64,000 bases of DNA from Armigeres subalbatus (Eukaryota > Arthropoda > Insecta > Diptera > Culicidae), in NCBI RefSeq assembly GCF_024139115.2, contig NW_026943003.1, positions 1-64,000 of the forward strand. The letters run 5' to 3'. Under the pieces are notes generated by a model. It was given only the letters and a program-made list of their open reading frames with translations, did not search any database and was not told where the DNA came from. Position numbers and translations under genes: made by a program. This document shows, in pieces, positions 43,028 to 54,423 of the stretch (position 1 is its first letter; every line of letters starts with the position of its first letter).

Positions 43028-45770
43028 TGTCGAATTCGTTTTTAAACCTGGGTCAGTGCCAACCCGAACCCTGAATAAAAAAACGTTTTCAGTTCCATCT
43101 GTCATTGGATATGGTGGTGTGCGTGGCATCGTGTTTGTTTTGATTCGAAACATATGATCACCATACCGGACTTTACCAGTGCACTGGCAGTTTGTGGGCC
43201 ACAACGAATCAGATCATGATAAAAACGATCAAGTACGCGCTCTGATTTTCGCGAATTACGAAATTTACTTTTGGATGGATATATCTACCCCGGATTCTCT
43301 ATTCCTTTCTGCTTCTTCAGGAATTCCTCCACTAGTTCATTCGAGCGTTTGCTCCAAGTTTCCTTTTGGAATTCTTTCGCAAGTTCTTGCAGGCATCTAC
43401 TCGAAGTTTCTTCAGGTATTCCTTCGGAAATTTCTTCAGGAATTAACTAGGAAGTTCTTTCAGGAATCCATTTAGAAGTTTATCGTCTTCCTGAAGCTAC
43501 GTTCGGTGCTCAGGAGTTCGTTAGGAAAGTTCCGAAGTTCCTTCAAAATTTCCTTCAGAAATTCCTTTTAGAAGTTCATTTGAAATTGTTTTCAGGAATT
43601 CCTCCCAAAAATCCTTTAAAAATTATTCCGGAAGTTCCTTCAGTAAATTATTCGGAAATTCATTCACGAAATCTTACTCGATTTTTTCAGGAATTCCTCC
43701 AGATGTACCGTCAAAAATTTCTCCGGACGTTCCTCCAGGAATTCCTGCGGTAGTTCCTCCAGGAATTCCTGCGGTAGTTCCTCCAAAGAAGTTCATCCAG
43801 GAATTCCTCTAGAACTTCCTCCAGGAATTTCTCAGGAAGTTCCTCTAGAAATTCCTCCGGAAGTTCCTACAGAAATTCTTCCGGAAGATTCTTCAGAAAT
43901 TCCTCCGGAAGTTCCTCCGGAAGTTCCTCCGGAAGTTCCTCCGGAAGTTCCTCCAGGAATTCCTCCGGAAGTTCCTCCATAAATTAATCCTGAAGTCCCT
44001 CCAGAAATTCTTTCGGAAGCCCCCCCCTGGAGGGATTTCTCAAGAAGTTTCTCCAGGAATACCTCCGGAGAAATTCCTGGAGGAACTTTTGGAGCAATTC
44101 CTGGAAGAGCTTCCGAAAGAACATCCGGGGAAATTCTTGGAGGAACATCCGAAATAATTTCTGAAGGAATTTCGGAAGGAACTTCCGGAGGAATTCCTAA
44201 AAGAACTTCTAGAGGAATTCCTGGGGGAACTTCCGGAGAAATTTCTGGAAAGACTTCTGAAGGTATTTCTGGAGGAACTTCATGAGGAATTCCTGTAAGA
44301 ACTTCGGGAGGAATTCCTAGAGGATTTGCGGAGGAATTTCTGGAGAAACTTCCGAAGGAATTTTTGGAGGGACTTCGGAGAAACTTTTGGGAGAATTTAT
44401 GAAGGAACTTTCGGAGGAATTCTTGAAGGGACTACTGGAGGAATTCCTGGAGAGACTTCGGGTGGAATTTCTGTAGGGATTTTCGGAGAAATCTCTTGAG
44501 GGACTTCCGGAGGAATTTATGGAGGAACTTGCAAACTTGAATTCTTCAAAGAAATTTCGTAGGAACTCTTGGACGAATTTCTGGAAATATATGAAGGAAT
44601 GCCTGAAATATTACTGTTACAACGTTCCGTTGCCACGCACTATACATCCAACGGCGGTATGTACCTTCTCGATAGTCATCTATCTTGTTCACGTCAATAT
44701 TAGTTGTCATCCAATACTGTCGCTGATTCAGTGCAAATCAGGCAACGACACTGAAGTTTGTAAACGTGAATTCGGGTGTTTAGACAAATTAATCTTCCTA
44801 CTTTAATATTATGATACACTAAATACCTAAGATCTAGCACAGTTACTACAGTTGTTAGGTATGTTTATTGCACATTATTAGTTGTCATACGAGATCAGAT
44901 CGGACAAACATAATAGAAAAGCGCTAATAGTATTTTATTCGACAATCTCTCTACCGATCGCTAACGAGGAACAAGAAAGGGACACTAAACGTGAGTTTAT
45001 TATTGCTCTTTGCACCCTTTAACAAAAGAAAGCTTTGCCTCAACTATGTACCTATACATGTACTTAAACCATTATTCAATGTTTTCGATAGGAGTTTTTA
45101 ACGTCGCCTGCTTCAACACTGTTGATTACCAGAAATATACGTCGATTAAAAAAGCGGAAATAGTCTCATTTGTTACTGTCGTAACAATTACTCTAATGCA
45201 TTACTGGAAGAATTCGCAATGGAATGCATACAAGACTTCAAGGAGGAACACCTGGAAGAATTATAAGAATTCTTTATAGAATTTCCGTATGATTTTTTTT
45301 TTGAAGAATTACTTAAATATGGGGGAATTTTCAAACAAATTGCAAATGAATCATCGAAGACCTATAATATTTCCGATTAGAACAAATTCTCCTGGGATTA
45401 CTGAAAAAACTCCTAATGGAATTTAAATATAATGCAAAGGTAGAAAAATATCATAGGAAATAAAAATTTCCTGGCAAAAGGATTTCGAAGCGCATTCTTT
45501 ATTAAATACACAAAGCGTTTCGTTTTTACTCTGGTTTGTATTTCCCTTCAGCTTGTTTATTCGACCCATATGGTTTTGATAGTTGAAATGCAGTTGTATT
45601 GGAGAACCTGGTGCGAAACTGTGAAACAACACAGTGCAAACCCGACAGCTTTAGGGTTGGAACTAGTGCGAACCTAGTTCCAACCTGAGCGAATAAAAAA
45701 ACGTTTTGACAGCACTTTGGTTGGAACTGGTTCCAACCTAGGTTGGAACTTTTTAAAAACGAATTCGGCA
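43028..45770. mobile_element. 2.74-kb TIR element with TTA TSD and minisatellite core
   Basis: tgtcgaattcgtttttaaa (43028-43046) is inverted at the right end as tttaaaaacgaattcggca, with one mismatch. A TTA trinucleotide flanks both sides (43025-43027 and 45771-45773), as for PIF/Harbinger-type insertions. Removing it joins the LINE frame (LTNHLKL to RMYIQVHK). The interior holds a minisatellite core at 43310-44600 and about 1.1 kb of unassigned sequence (44600-45640). No transposase was recognised. Confidence 0.75.
43310..44600. repeat. TTCC palindromic minisatellite, inverted halves
   Basis: ggaattcctccggaagttcc-type words read one way until about 44030. After ctccggagaaattcctgg they read the other way (ggaggaattcctggaggaac). 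It is the same word family as the core of the 19.7-25.9 kb element, but more diverged and with units of less regular length. Confidence 0.85.
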
Positions 45771-46030
45771 TTAGAATGTATATTCAAGTCCATAAAATAA
45801 TAAATAACCCTCCTTCAAACCTTAAATTTTTTTTGAGTGTGTTCGATCCTTACGAGTATCACCACTTATCGATCCGAGATGTAACTCAAATGATCTAAAA
45901 GACTTAATATCCTTTCGCCACCGTACTGTAAAACTTTGAAACGATTTACCCAGAAATTGAAGAAGTGAACGAGATCTTATTTCCTTCAAGAGAAAAATTG
46001 GATGCGTTTTGAATTAGTAGTGCATAGTAT
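45771..46030 (+). pseudogene. LINE RT C-terminal part, second half
   Basis: The frame resumes as RMYIQVHKIINNPPSNLKFF, then (with frameshifts) FDPYEYHHLS and SERDLISFKRKIG, a familiar LINE ORF2 C-terminus. The 3'UTR and tail may run to about 46110. Confidence 0.65.
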
Positions 46031-46109
46031 GTAGTTAGGTGTACGTAAGAGCATATACTCTGAAAACCATTAGGCGGTTATTTATGTAATTATGTTGTAT
46101 TAAAAATAA

Positions 46110-46855
46110 TTAAATTTTAAAAAATTAGGCAATGAACTCACATTACATTACCGAAAATGATATATGATGATGGGAGTAATAAAATAGCCTATGAAAGACA
46201 TCACCTGGAGCACGAGAACGAATTTTGACCTTGATCGAATCACCTTATAGTATATGAAACTACAGAAAATATTTGAATCATTTGTTTGAGGAACTGCATA
46301 TATTCATTTTACACAACTCCGAGAATACAACAAATAACTTTTTTTAAACAAATTGGCACCGAATCTTTTGATTTCTATGGTACAGTTCAATAGTTTTTGG
46401 CAAAACTCAGCATCCTGGGGCACTTTCTGTTTAAAAATTCCAAGCCGTACTTCATAATTGCTCTTCAAAGTGCGTGTGCATATGTAAACGAAAAATTCTT
46501 CATACATTTCATACATTTTTTTTTTCGTATTTTTTGCTAGAATACGTATTTTTGGACGAGGATTCAGAATATATGAAAATCTCATTTTGGCCAAAAATGT
46601 CACATATGCAGTTTTTCAAACAAACGGTTCATTTCAAAATATGTTGTCTTTTTTTAGCTTGTTGAATTCAATGTAGAGACGTTCGTTTACGTTTTAACCC
46701 TGCAGACGCACGGTCAGGCATGTTTGGCTCCGCCCCGGGAAGTTGGGCACGTTGCTGCAACATTTGATCGTGTGTAAAGCTGTTTAACGAACATAGTTGG
46801 TCAAACAAGTATATCGTAAACTTGTCTGGTTTTCCTACTTCTAACACAGCCTTCC
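46110..46855. other. Unassigned AT-rich spacer
   Basis: A 99-codon minus frame (46304-46603) shows no domain. Nothing else is recognised. Confidence 0.4.
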
Positions 46856-46859
46856 GTAT

Positions 46860-47390
46860 CGGTACACCTGGAGATCACAACTGCAGACAGAATTCCAAAT
46901 CGACCACGATCTGATTAATGGACGGCACTTCTCCGATATTATCGACGTCAACACATATCATAACGATAACATCGACTCTGACCACTATCTAGTAATGGTT
47001 AAACTACGCTCAAAACTATCGCTTATCAATAATGTTCGGTGCCGACGGCCGCCCCAGTACAACCTAGAGCGACTGAAGCAACCTGATGTCGCCACAGCAT
47101 ACGCTAAATATCTCGACACAGCGTTGCCGAAAGAGAGAGGTTGAGCTTGACGGGGCCCCTCTTGAGGACAGTTGAATCAACTATTAATGACGCAGCGAAG
47201 AACAGCGTTGGGTATGTGGGACGAAATCGACGGAATAATTGGTTCGACGAAGATTGCAGACAGATTCTGGAAACGAACGACGCAGCACGGGGGTCGCACT
47301 GCAGCAAAGGACCCGGCAGAAGTGGCGGAAGTGGCCACAGCAGACCCGCCGTTTTCAGGAGAAAAAAATAGAAGGGTTATGTACAAGACA
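46860..47390 (+). pseudogene. LINE fragment: endonuclease C-terminus and linker
   Basis: The plus strand reads LEITTADRIPNRPRSD, then DNIDSDHYLVMVKLRSKLS with the S-D-H active-site motif of APE endonucleases, then RRPPQYNLERLKQPDVATAY, and (frameshifted) RRNNWFDEDC and the basic linker. It stops near 47385, before the RT. It belongs to the same family as the 9.6 and 48-49.6 kb copies. Confidence 0.75.
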
Positions 47391-47449
47391 CGACCGCTCG
47401 ACATAAACTACGTAAAACTTCTTTTGCAATGAGAATCGTAATATCATAT

Positions 47450-47820
47450 GAATTCCCCGTAACGCTGGGTAGACACCTTTGCGTGGTGTGTTACGGTGTA
47501 AGATCTACCACGGTCACATTGTCAGCTACAGGCAAATCCTGACCCAACGAATACCTTCCCCAATAACCAACTCCGTGGTACTTATGAGGGTGTCGCTGAG
47601 TCGGGGGCCTCTCGTTAAGTAAGTACTACATCAACACTTCCTTCCCCTCCCAAGTTACGGTGAAGATGGGCGTGGCCAGGAGTAGTAATCCTCATGCTTT
47701 TGTGATTTTTATCCTAGATTGAAATCAAGGATCATACCCACCTTGATTTCTGATAGCAATCTGAATAAGGGTTTCAAAAGAAAAACATGTGTATCACTAG
47801 TGTCCAATCTACGAATTTCC
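47450..47820 (+). repeat. Dispersed repeat family (as at 28.24 and 63.36 kb)
   Basis: cgctgggtagacacctttg (about 47464) matches the 63.38 kb copy. gagggtgtcgctgagtcg, gcctctcgttaagtaag and agatgggcgtggcc match the 28.2-28.8 kb copy. Confidence 0.6.
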
Positions 47821-47989
47821 GATCCACTATCAGTATGCAAGAAAATTTCGCTTCAGTACTGCTCCCACCGACGACGAGATTTTGTTGCCGTCGGTCATCA
47901 ATGTTGGATGAATTCGATATCTTGATGATGTTGCTTACGACGGCCACAAGATTCATTTCATTTTTCATTTATTTATTCTATATTTAAAC

Positions 47990-49600
47990 AGGTAACACTG
48001 AATCAACAATTTGACGCCACAATACACGGTTCGAGGCCGCATCTCTTCATCCTCGAATGCGCTCCACGCTCGCCAATTCGTTTCGTACCTGGTCAGCCCA
48101 CCTCGCTCGCTGCGCTCCACGCCTTCTTGTTCCTGCCGGGACTGAAGCGAACACCATCTTTGCAGGGTTGCTGTTCAGCATTCTTGCAATATGCCCTGCC
48201 CTGCGTACCATTCCGGCTTTAGCTACCTTCTGGATACTAGGATCGCCGTAGAGCTGGGCGAGCTTGTGGTTCATCCTTGTCATCATGCACATCGCCAAAG
48301 ATGGTCCTAAGCACCAGTCTCTCGAACACTCCGAGTGCTTGCAAGTCCTTCTCGAGTATTGTCCATGTTTCATGTCCGTAGAGGACAACCGGTCTTATTA
48401 GCGTCTTGTACATGACACATTTGGTGCGGTGGCGAATCTTTTTTGACCGCAGTTTCTTCTGGAGCCCGTAGTAGGCCCAACTTCCACAGATGATGCGCCT
48501 TCGTATTTCACGACTAACGTTGTTGTCAGCCGTTAGCAAGCATCCGAGGTAGACGAATTCCTCGACCACCTCGAAGGTATCCCCGTCTACCGTAACACTG
48601 CTTCCCAGGCGGGCCCTGTCGCGCTCGGTTCCGCCCACAAGCATGCACTTTGTCTTTGACGCATTCACCACCAGTCCAACTTTTGTTGCTTCACGTTTCA
48701 GGCGGGTGTACAGTTCTGCCACCTTTGCAAATGTTCGGCCGACAATGTCCATGTCATCCGCGAAGCAAATAAATTGACTGGATCTGTTGAAAATCGTACC
48801 CCGGCTGTTACACCCGGCTCTCCGCATGACACCTTCTAGCGAAATGTTGAACAACAGGCACGAAAGTCCATCACCTTGTTTTAGTCCCCGGGGCGATTCG
48901 AACGAACTGGAGTGTTCGCCCGAAATCTTCACACAGTTTTGCACACCATCTACCGTTGCTTTTATCAGTCTGGTAAGCTTCCCAGGGAAGCTGTTCTCGT
49001 CCATAATTTTCCATAACTCTACGTGGTCTATACTGTCGTATGCCGCCTTGAAATCAACGAACAGATGGTGCGTTGGGACCTGGTATTCACGGCATTTTTA
49101 AAAGGATTTGCCGTACAGTAAAGATCTGGTCCGTTGTCAAGCGGCCGTCAACGAAGCCGGCTTGATAACTTCCCACTAGCTAATTCACTGATGGTGACAG
49201 ACGACGGAAGATGATCTGGGATATCGATTCGTAGGCGGCATTAAGGATGGTGATCGCTCGAAAGTTCTCACACTCCAGTTTGTCGCCTTTCTTGTAGATG
49301 GGGCATATAACCCTTTCCTTCCACTCCTTCGGTAGCTGTTCAGTTTCCCAGATTCTGACTATCAATTTGTGTAGGCAAGTGGCTAGCTTTTCCGGGCCCA
49401 TCTTGATGAGCTCAGCTCCGATACCATCCTTACCAGCTGATTTATTGGTCTTTAGCTGTTGGATGGCATCCTTAACTTCCCTCAAGGTGGTGGCTTCCAT
49501 CGTCCGCCGAACTGACGTAATCATTCTCTCCGCTGCCTTGACTTTCACTGCCTGTGCTCTCAGCGCCATTCAAATGTTCCTCGTAGTGCCACAATTAATG
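47990..49600 (-). pseudogene. 5'-truncated APE/RT LINE copy, RT to C-terminus
   Basis: On the minus strand, REVKDAIQQLKTNKSAGKDG and [20 protein letters not shown] (about 49480-49250) are RT finger motifs. MDENSFPGKLTRLIKATVDG follows at 49004, then RGLKQGDGLSCLLFN, FADDMDIVG (about 48750), EFVYLGCLL and TLIRPVVLYGHETW (about 48390). A C-terminal AGHIARM...RRRGAQRARW block lies at about 48130. The RT catalytic FADD is intact. One long frame covers 49004-48237, but breaks lie on both sides. The 3'UTR begins near 48045. It is the best-preserved RT of this family in the window. Confidence 0.85.
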
Positions 49601-52030
49601 CCACACGATTATTTACATCAAATTGGATCTGCAGCTTCCGTCAATTACACGAGTGAACACCACTGGTGTCGCTCTCCGAAGAATCTTGAACTGGCTGGCT
49701 AGCGCTCGTGCTAAAGCAGCTTTCTTGTATCTAATGAAGTAAGCTCATTAGCTTTGCCCCTTCGTTATTCGTAATAAAGAATAAAGAACAACAAAGGGGC
49801 TGGACATCGAGCTCACTAAATTAAAAACAAGAAAGGAGCGTTCCTTGAAGAGCGGTCCCTGCATCGGCTTCAGTGGTAGTCGTCGCAGTCTGTCACCAGA
49901 ATGTGCTTAGTAATGCGGTGAAACTTCTCTGAATATTGAACTTGCTCTTGAATATAATAGTGGATTAAGAAAAATTTGATATGAGAAGTAAAATATTCCC
50001 GCAAGATTCGGACAATTGGTTGGTTGCTGTTAGTAGTTGTAGATGCTCAACAAGGTCTCAAGAAGCATAAATCGGTTCTTCTCAGAACCCCCATTTGAAA
50101 CGGAAGAGTTGATTTGAACTGTATTTTCTTTGAAGAGACATACAATTAAATGGCAATGATTGCATCGTTATCGATCCCAACAGCATCAGTGATGGAGGCT
50201 GGCGAAAGTGTAGAAAATTTATAAGCAGTGATAGCTGCTGCAGCCATTAAGCGGTAGGAAGCGAAATTTTCTCTTTAGATTTGGATAATTATTTGGTTGC
50301 TGTCAGTGATTCTAAAGGCGCATCAAGTGGCAATTATGGCCTCGGTAGCAGTTCCAGCAATATTAGAGCTGTCCATCGGCGGTGGTCAATCAAATCCCTT
50401 CTCTTTGTTTAGTAAATGGTCGTGACAAAGAACCGATTTTTAAAATTGTGCGCCTTCGAAATTACTAAAAACATGTGAGCAACGATATCATTTGAGTGAT
50501 GTTCTTAATGACGACGCGCGCGCAAGACACGACTCTTTTTATGCACAGAGAAAATAAAACTGTGGGCCAAAAGGTGCGTATTTTACAGCAATTTGATGTC
50601 CGTGTCGGGGATGGGGATGGAATGCTTCTCATAGCGAATCAGGAGAAGAGAAAATGCTCACGTTGGTACTTTTACGTTTCACTCTGTTCCGGGTAGCACC
50701 GAAATATATTCATATCTCAATGATAACTGAATGATTTGACACAATGAAGTGAGGAAAAAGTTGCTCATTGAGTATCTTTAAGCCTCTTTCTGAAGGACAG
50801 AATTGGTGGTGGCGAATAAAGTTATGATAATACGTTGGCTAATCTAACGGTAGCCAGTAGGTTATTGTTTTCATCGTGTTTGTTTAGAAAACAATTCAAT
50901 CACTGTTATAAGGCGGGTTTAGGACTGTTCCAATTTTTACACTTTGCTGTAAATGGAATAGCACTAAACTTGATTTATGCTGATGAAGACATTCCCTTAA
51001 AAAAAGCTTAATAATTTTCATTTAATTCCAAGCAGTCGAACAAATCTTGTATTAATCGATATATTATGCATCCCAAGATAAACATTCAAATCATGATCAT
51101 CTTAATCAGCCTCCGTCGAATCGCGCTGAAGCGCGCCCCTTTACTTTACACACGGCGGTTATTCAGCTATGGCGGCTTATTAAATTTAACAGCACAGACA
51201 CGCACCCTGTGTTAAGGGGATACAGGAAGCACGAACAATCATCAAATCGTCATCATTTTAACATTGAATGCTTCACCTTTTTTCTACACCAAATATGATT
51301 TTAAAAAAGTATCACCGGCGCGTGCTTACTCGCAATCTACATGCTGATACATTTACAGTTACATCAAACAACTGAAAACCGAAATACACCGCTCCAAAGT
51401 TACGAGGTGACAATGCTAGAAAAAGACAAAAGATAGGAAAAATAACACGGTGTGTAGTGCCTCCCCGAGTCACCTTAAAGCTTATGGGCGCGCTGCTGCG
51501 CAATCTTTGCTTGCGCGTTACCACCGCGAAGAACTGAGCGTTTTAGAAGAGCGCGACAATACACTGGCGTCGCTTTTCATGCGGTTTAAGTAAATATGAG
51601 GCTTCTTTTTTATGCGTATTTTGGGTCTCATGCGTTTTAACGCGCTTAAACCATATTTTGAAGAAGGGCTAGTGCCTTCATGGCACTACAGTAATATCCC
51701 GATTTTATCACCCTCTGATGAATTTTGGGGTGATAATAAGGCATGTGACAAAACCGTAAAAAACATATTTTCGATTTTTAATTCATTTCACAAATATGAA
51801 TCAGTTTATGCCTTCGAACGACAAAATGCGCGCACGGTACCCGTTAATTCTTGTTGAAAGTTTTTACAGAATCTTCCGCAGGTACTCAGAAGTCATTCAT
51901 AATAAATCACAGGCTGTAAAAGTTATTTCATGAAAATCGTTGTTGTTTGCTAAAAATAAAAAGAATGACTGAAACTTTTAAATTTTTGTGGGTCAAAAGG
52001 TAGTAAAATCGGGACCTGGTAGACAAAATC
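49601..52030. other. Unassigned region with small inverted repeats
   Basis: tttgccccttcgttattcg (about 49753) and acaacaaaggggc (about 49788) form a loose inverted pair. atcaccct/gggtgat pairs lie at 51708 and 51728. 51100-51560 has more GC and CG-rich words but no domain-bearing frame. No gene was found. Confidence 0.4.
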
Positions 52031-53166
52031 GAGGAGCGAAAAAACAGGGTCAACACTGTACTTACTTGATACTTGATGGGCTACAGCTCTTCGATGAACC
52101 TACGCCGAATGGAGTATCCTTCTCCACTGGACTCGATCCTGGGCCAATCGCTTCCAGTCGCCCTGAACATTGAGCGCCCTTAGGTCCTCTTCAACTGCAA
52201 AAGCCATCGTGTACGCGGCCTTCCACGAAGCCTGCGGCCTCTTCCGGTTCTCTACTAAATATTATCTTCGCTTGACGTTCTTCCGGCATACGAACAACGT
52301 GACCAGCCCACCGTAGTCTGCCGTGTTGTATAAACAATAATATCCAGCCCTTTATACACCTGGTACAATTCGTGATTCATGCGACGCCGCCAGATACCGT
52401 TCTCCTGTTTACCGCCGAGTATTGTCCGCAGCACCTTACGCTCAAACACTCCGAGAGCTCTCCGATCAGCCTCCTTTAACGTCCATGTCTCATGGCCGTA
52501 TAAAGCCACCGGAAGAATCAGAGTAGTATACAGCGCAAGTTTTGTTTTCGTTTGCAGACTACGGGACTTAAGCTAGTCACGAAGTCCGTAATAAGCCCTA
52601 TTTGCAGCTGCAATACGCCTTTTCACCTCGCGGGTAACATCATTATCGCACGTCACTAATGTTCCAAGATACACAAATTCTTCTACCACTTCAAATTTTT
52701 CACCATCCAGCACCATTTCGCTACCACCACTACTAATGAACCCACGTTGATTGCCAGCGACCATGTACTTCGTTTTGCTGGTATTGATCGTGAGTCCAAT
52801 CCTCGCTGTCTCCCTCTTAAAAGGCACAAAAGCCTCTTCCACGGCACGGCGATCAATTCCGATAATATCGATATCGTCCGCAAATCCCAGGAGCATATGC
52901 GATTTTGTGATAATGGTACCGCTTCTTTGCACACCAGCTCTCATAATCGCTCCCTCGAGCGCTATATTGAACAGTAGATTCGAGAGTGCATCACCCTGCT
53001 TTAATCCATCCAAGGTAACAAATGACGTCGATATTTCATCCGCAACCCTTACACTTGATTTCGATCCGTCCAACGTTACACGAACCAGTCGTATCAGTTT
53101 CGCCGGAAAACCATGTTCAAGCATAATTTGCCTTAATTCATTCCGTTTCACTGAATCGTACGCCAC
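52030..53166 (-). pseudogene. 5'-truncated LINE copy (related APE/RT family)
   Basis: On the minus strand AYDSVKRNELRQIMLEHGFP begins at about 53165. Next come GLKQGDALSNLLFN, GFADDIDIIG (about 52875), INTSKTKYMVAG, EFVYLGTLV (about 52680), ALYGHETWTLKEADR (about 52505) and the C-terminus WKAAYTMAFAVEEDLRAL, with a stop at 52100-52102. The RT palm is cut at the first catalytic Asp block. The 3'UTR lies at 52030-52100. The FADD motif is present, but a frame break near 52540 and the 5' truncation make it inactive. Confidence 0.85.
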
Positions 53167-53169
53167 TAG

Positions 53170-53880
53170 TGATGCATTAATCCTTCCAGATGCGATTTTT
53201 TGGTCCTGAATCAGATCTTCAAGGATATATTGGATACATTGCTTGATTATTTATAATGAAGGTCTAATTGTATCCTTGGTCTGAAATAGATATTTATTGA
53301 CTTATTCCCAGACTGCCACAGAACTGATGTATTGCGAATGTGAAAATGTGAACACGTGTATTGTTTTTCTATTCAATTTAGTATAAGTTTTCCCTCTCCA
53401 AACTGGTCACTCAGGTACATAAACTTATGAATATCACGACTGCCAGGCAGATGTTTCACCGGTCATGACACTTCAATTCCGTTCCCTTCGGGTACATCGA
53501 TTTCCCGACACAGATGAGCGTAGGTGAGGCTTAACTAAATTTCAAATGCATTCTTGCCTTTCAGAGAAGCTATCTCCAGAAAACATTTTAGGAACGTTTT
53601 TTTAGGAACGAATTTTTTTACCATCTCTATCATCCTTCTACCACATACACTTTTTCAACACGTAATTCAAAAGAACTGCTGTTTCCATTTGCTTTCCTCC
53701 TACTCTGAGACATCGATCGTCGAATCGTAGGGGAGGAGGTTCAGTTGTGGGCACCCCTACGTATCTTTTGACAGATAACATATGCTGTCATTCTGACTAC
53801 CGTTATTAGTTTGCTATCGTAACATGTGCTTGCGCAACCAATCAATTTGCTAGGAACCAATCAATTTTTTTTTATAAAAA
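53170..53880. other. Unassigned spacer
   Basis: AT-rich sequence. No recognised gene. Confidence 0.4.
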
Positions 53881-54423
53881 AAAACCCAGATTAATCCACC
53901 TAGCGGTGATGGTGCCTTTCTCGACCTTCGTAAAATGTGTGTGCTTAAAAATAGATGAGCTAGTAGCTAGGAGTAAAAAAGACAAATTTCTTTGTCCGTT
54001 GCACTACTCGCGATGCAGTTGCAACATCCGGAAATGCGAGAAAATGCGATTGTCGCGAAACCTCGGTTCGGTTTTCAGCTTGATCTACAATATGCTAATA
54101 AGAATTTCGACATTTTGTTTCCTTTTCCAATCTTTTGACGTACATACCCTGTTTTATTTTACCCAGTCATATATTTTAAGGATATCACTTTTGGATGTAA
54201 ATTGAACTGAAGCTCCGACTACACAAAAAGAAAACGAAAATGTCATTCCCATCAAGCGAGCGGAGGGCAATATTTGTTATGATATAAATCTCATGACCGT
54301 CTTTCTACCAAACTCCCGTATGAAGAGGAAGGAAGTGTATCAGTGTGGAAGCATCCGATAGTTCGTTTTCGGAAAGAAATTATAGCCTTTCGGTACAACT
54401 TTGTTGCATAAGAAAGGCAAAAG

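Noticed and set aside
46860..49600. Twin-priming (5' inversion) of one LINE copy
   Set aside because: The plus-strand endonuclease piece lies beyond the 3' end of the minus-strand copy, with other repeats between. In a twin-primed insert it would adjoin the 5' end.
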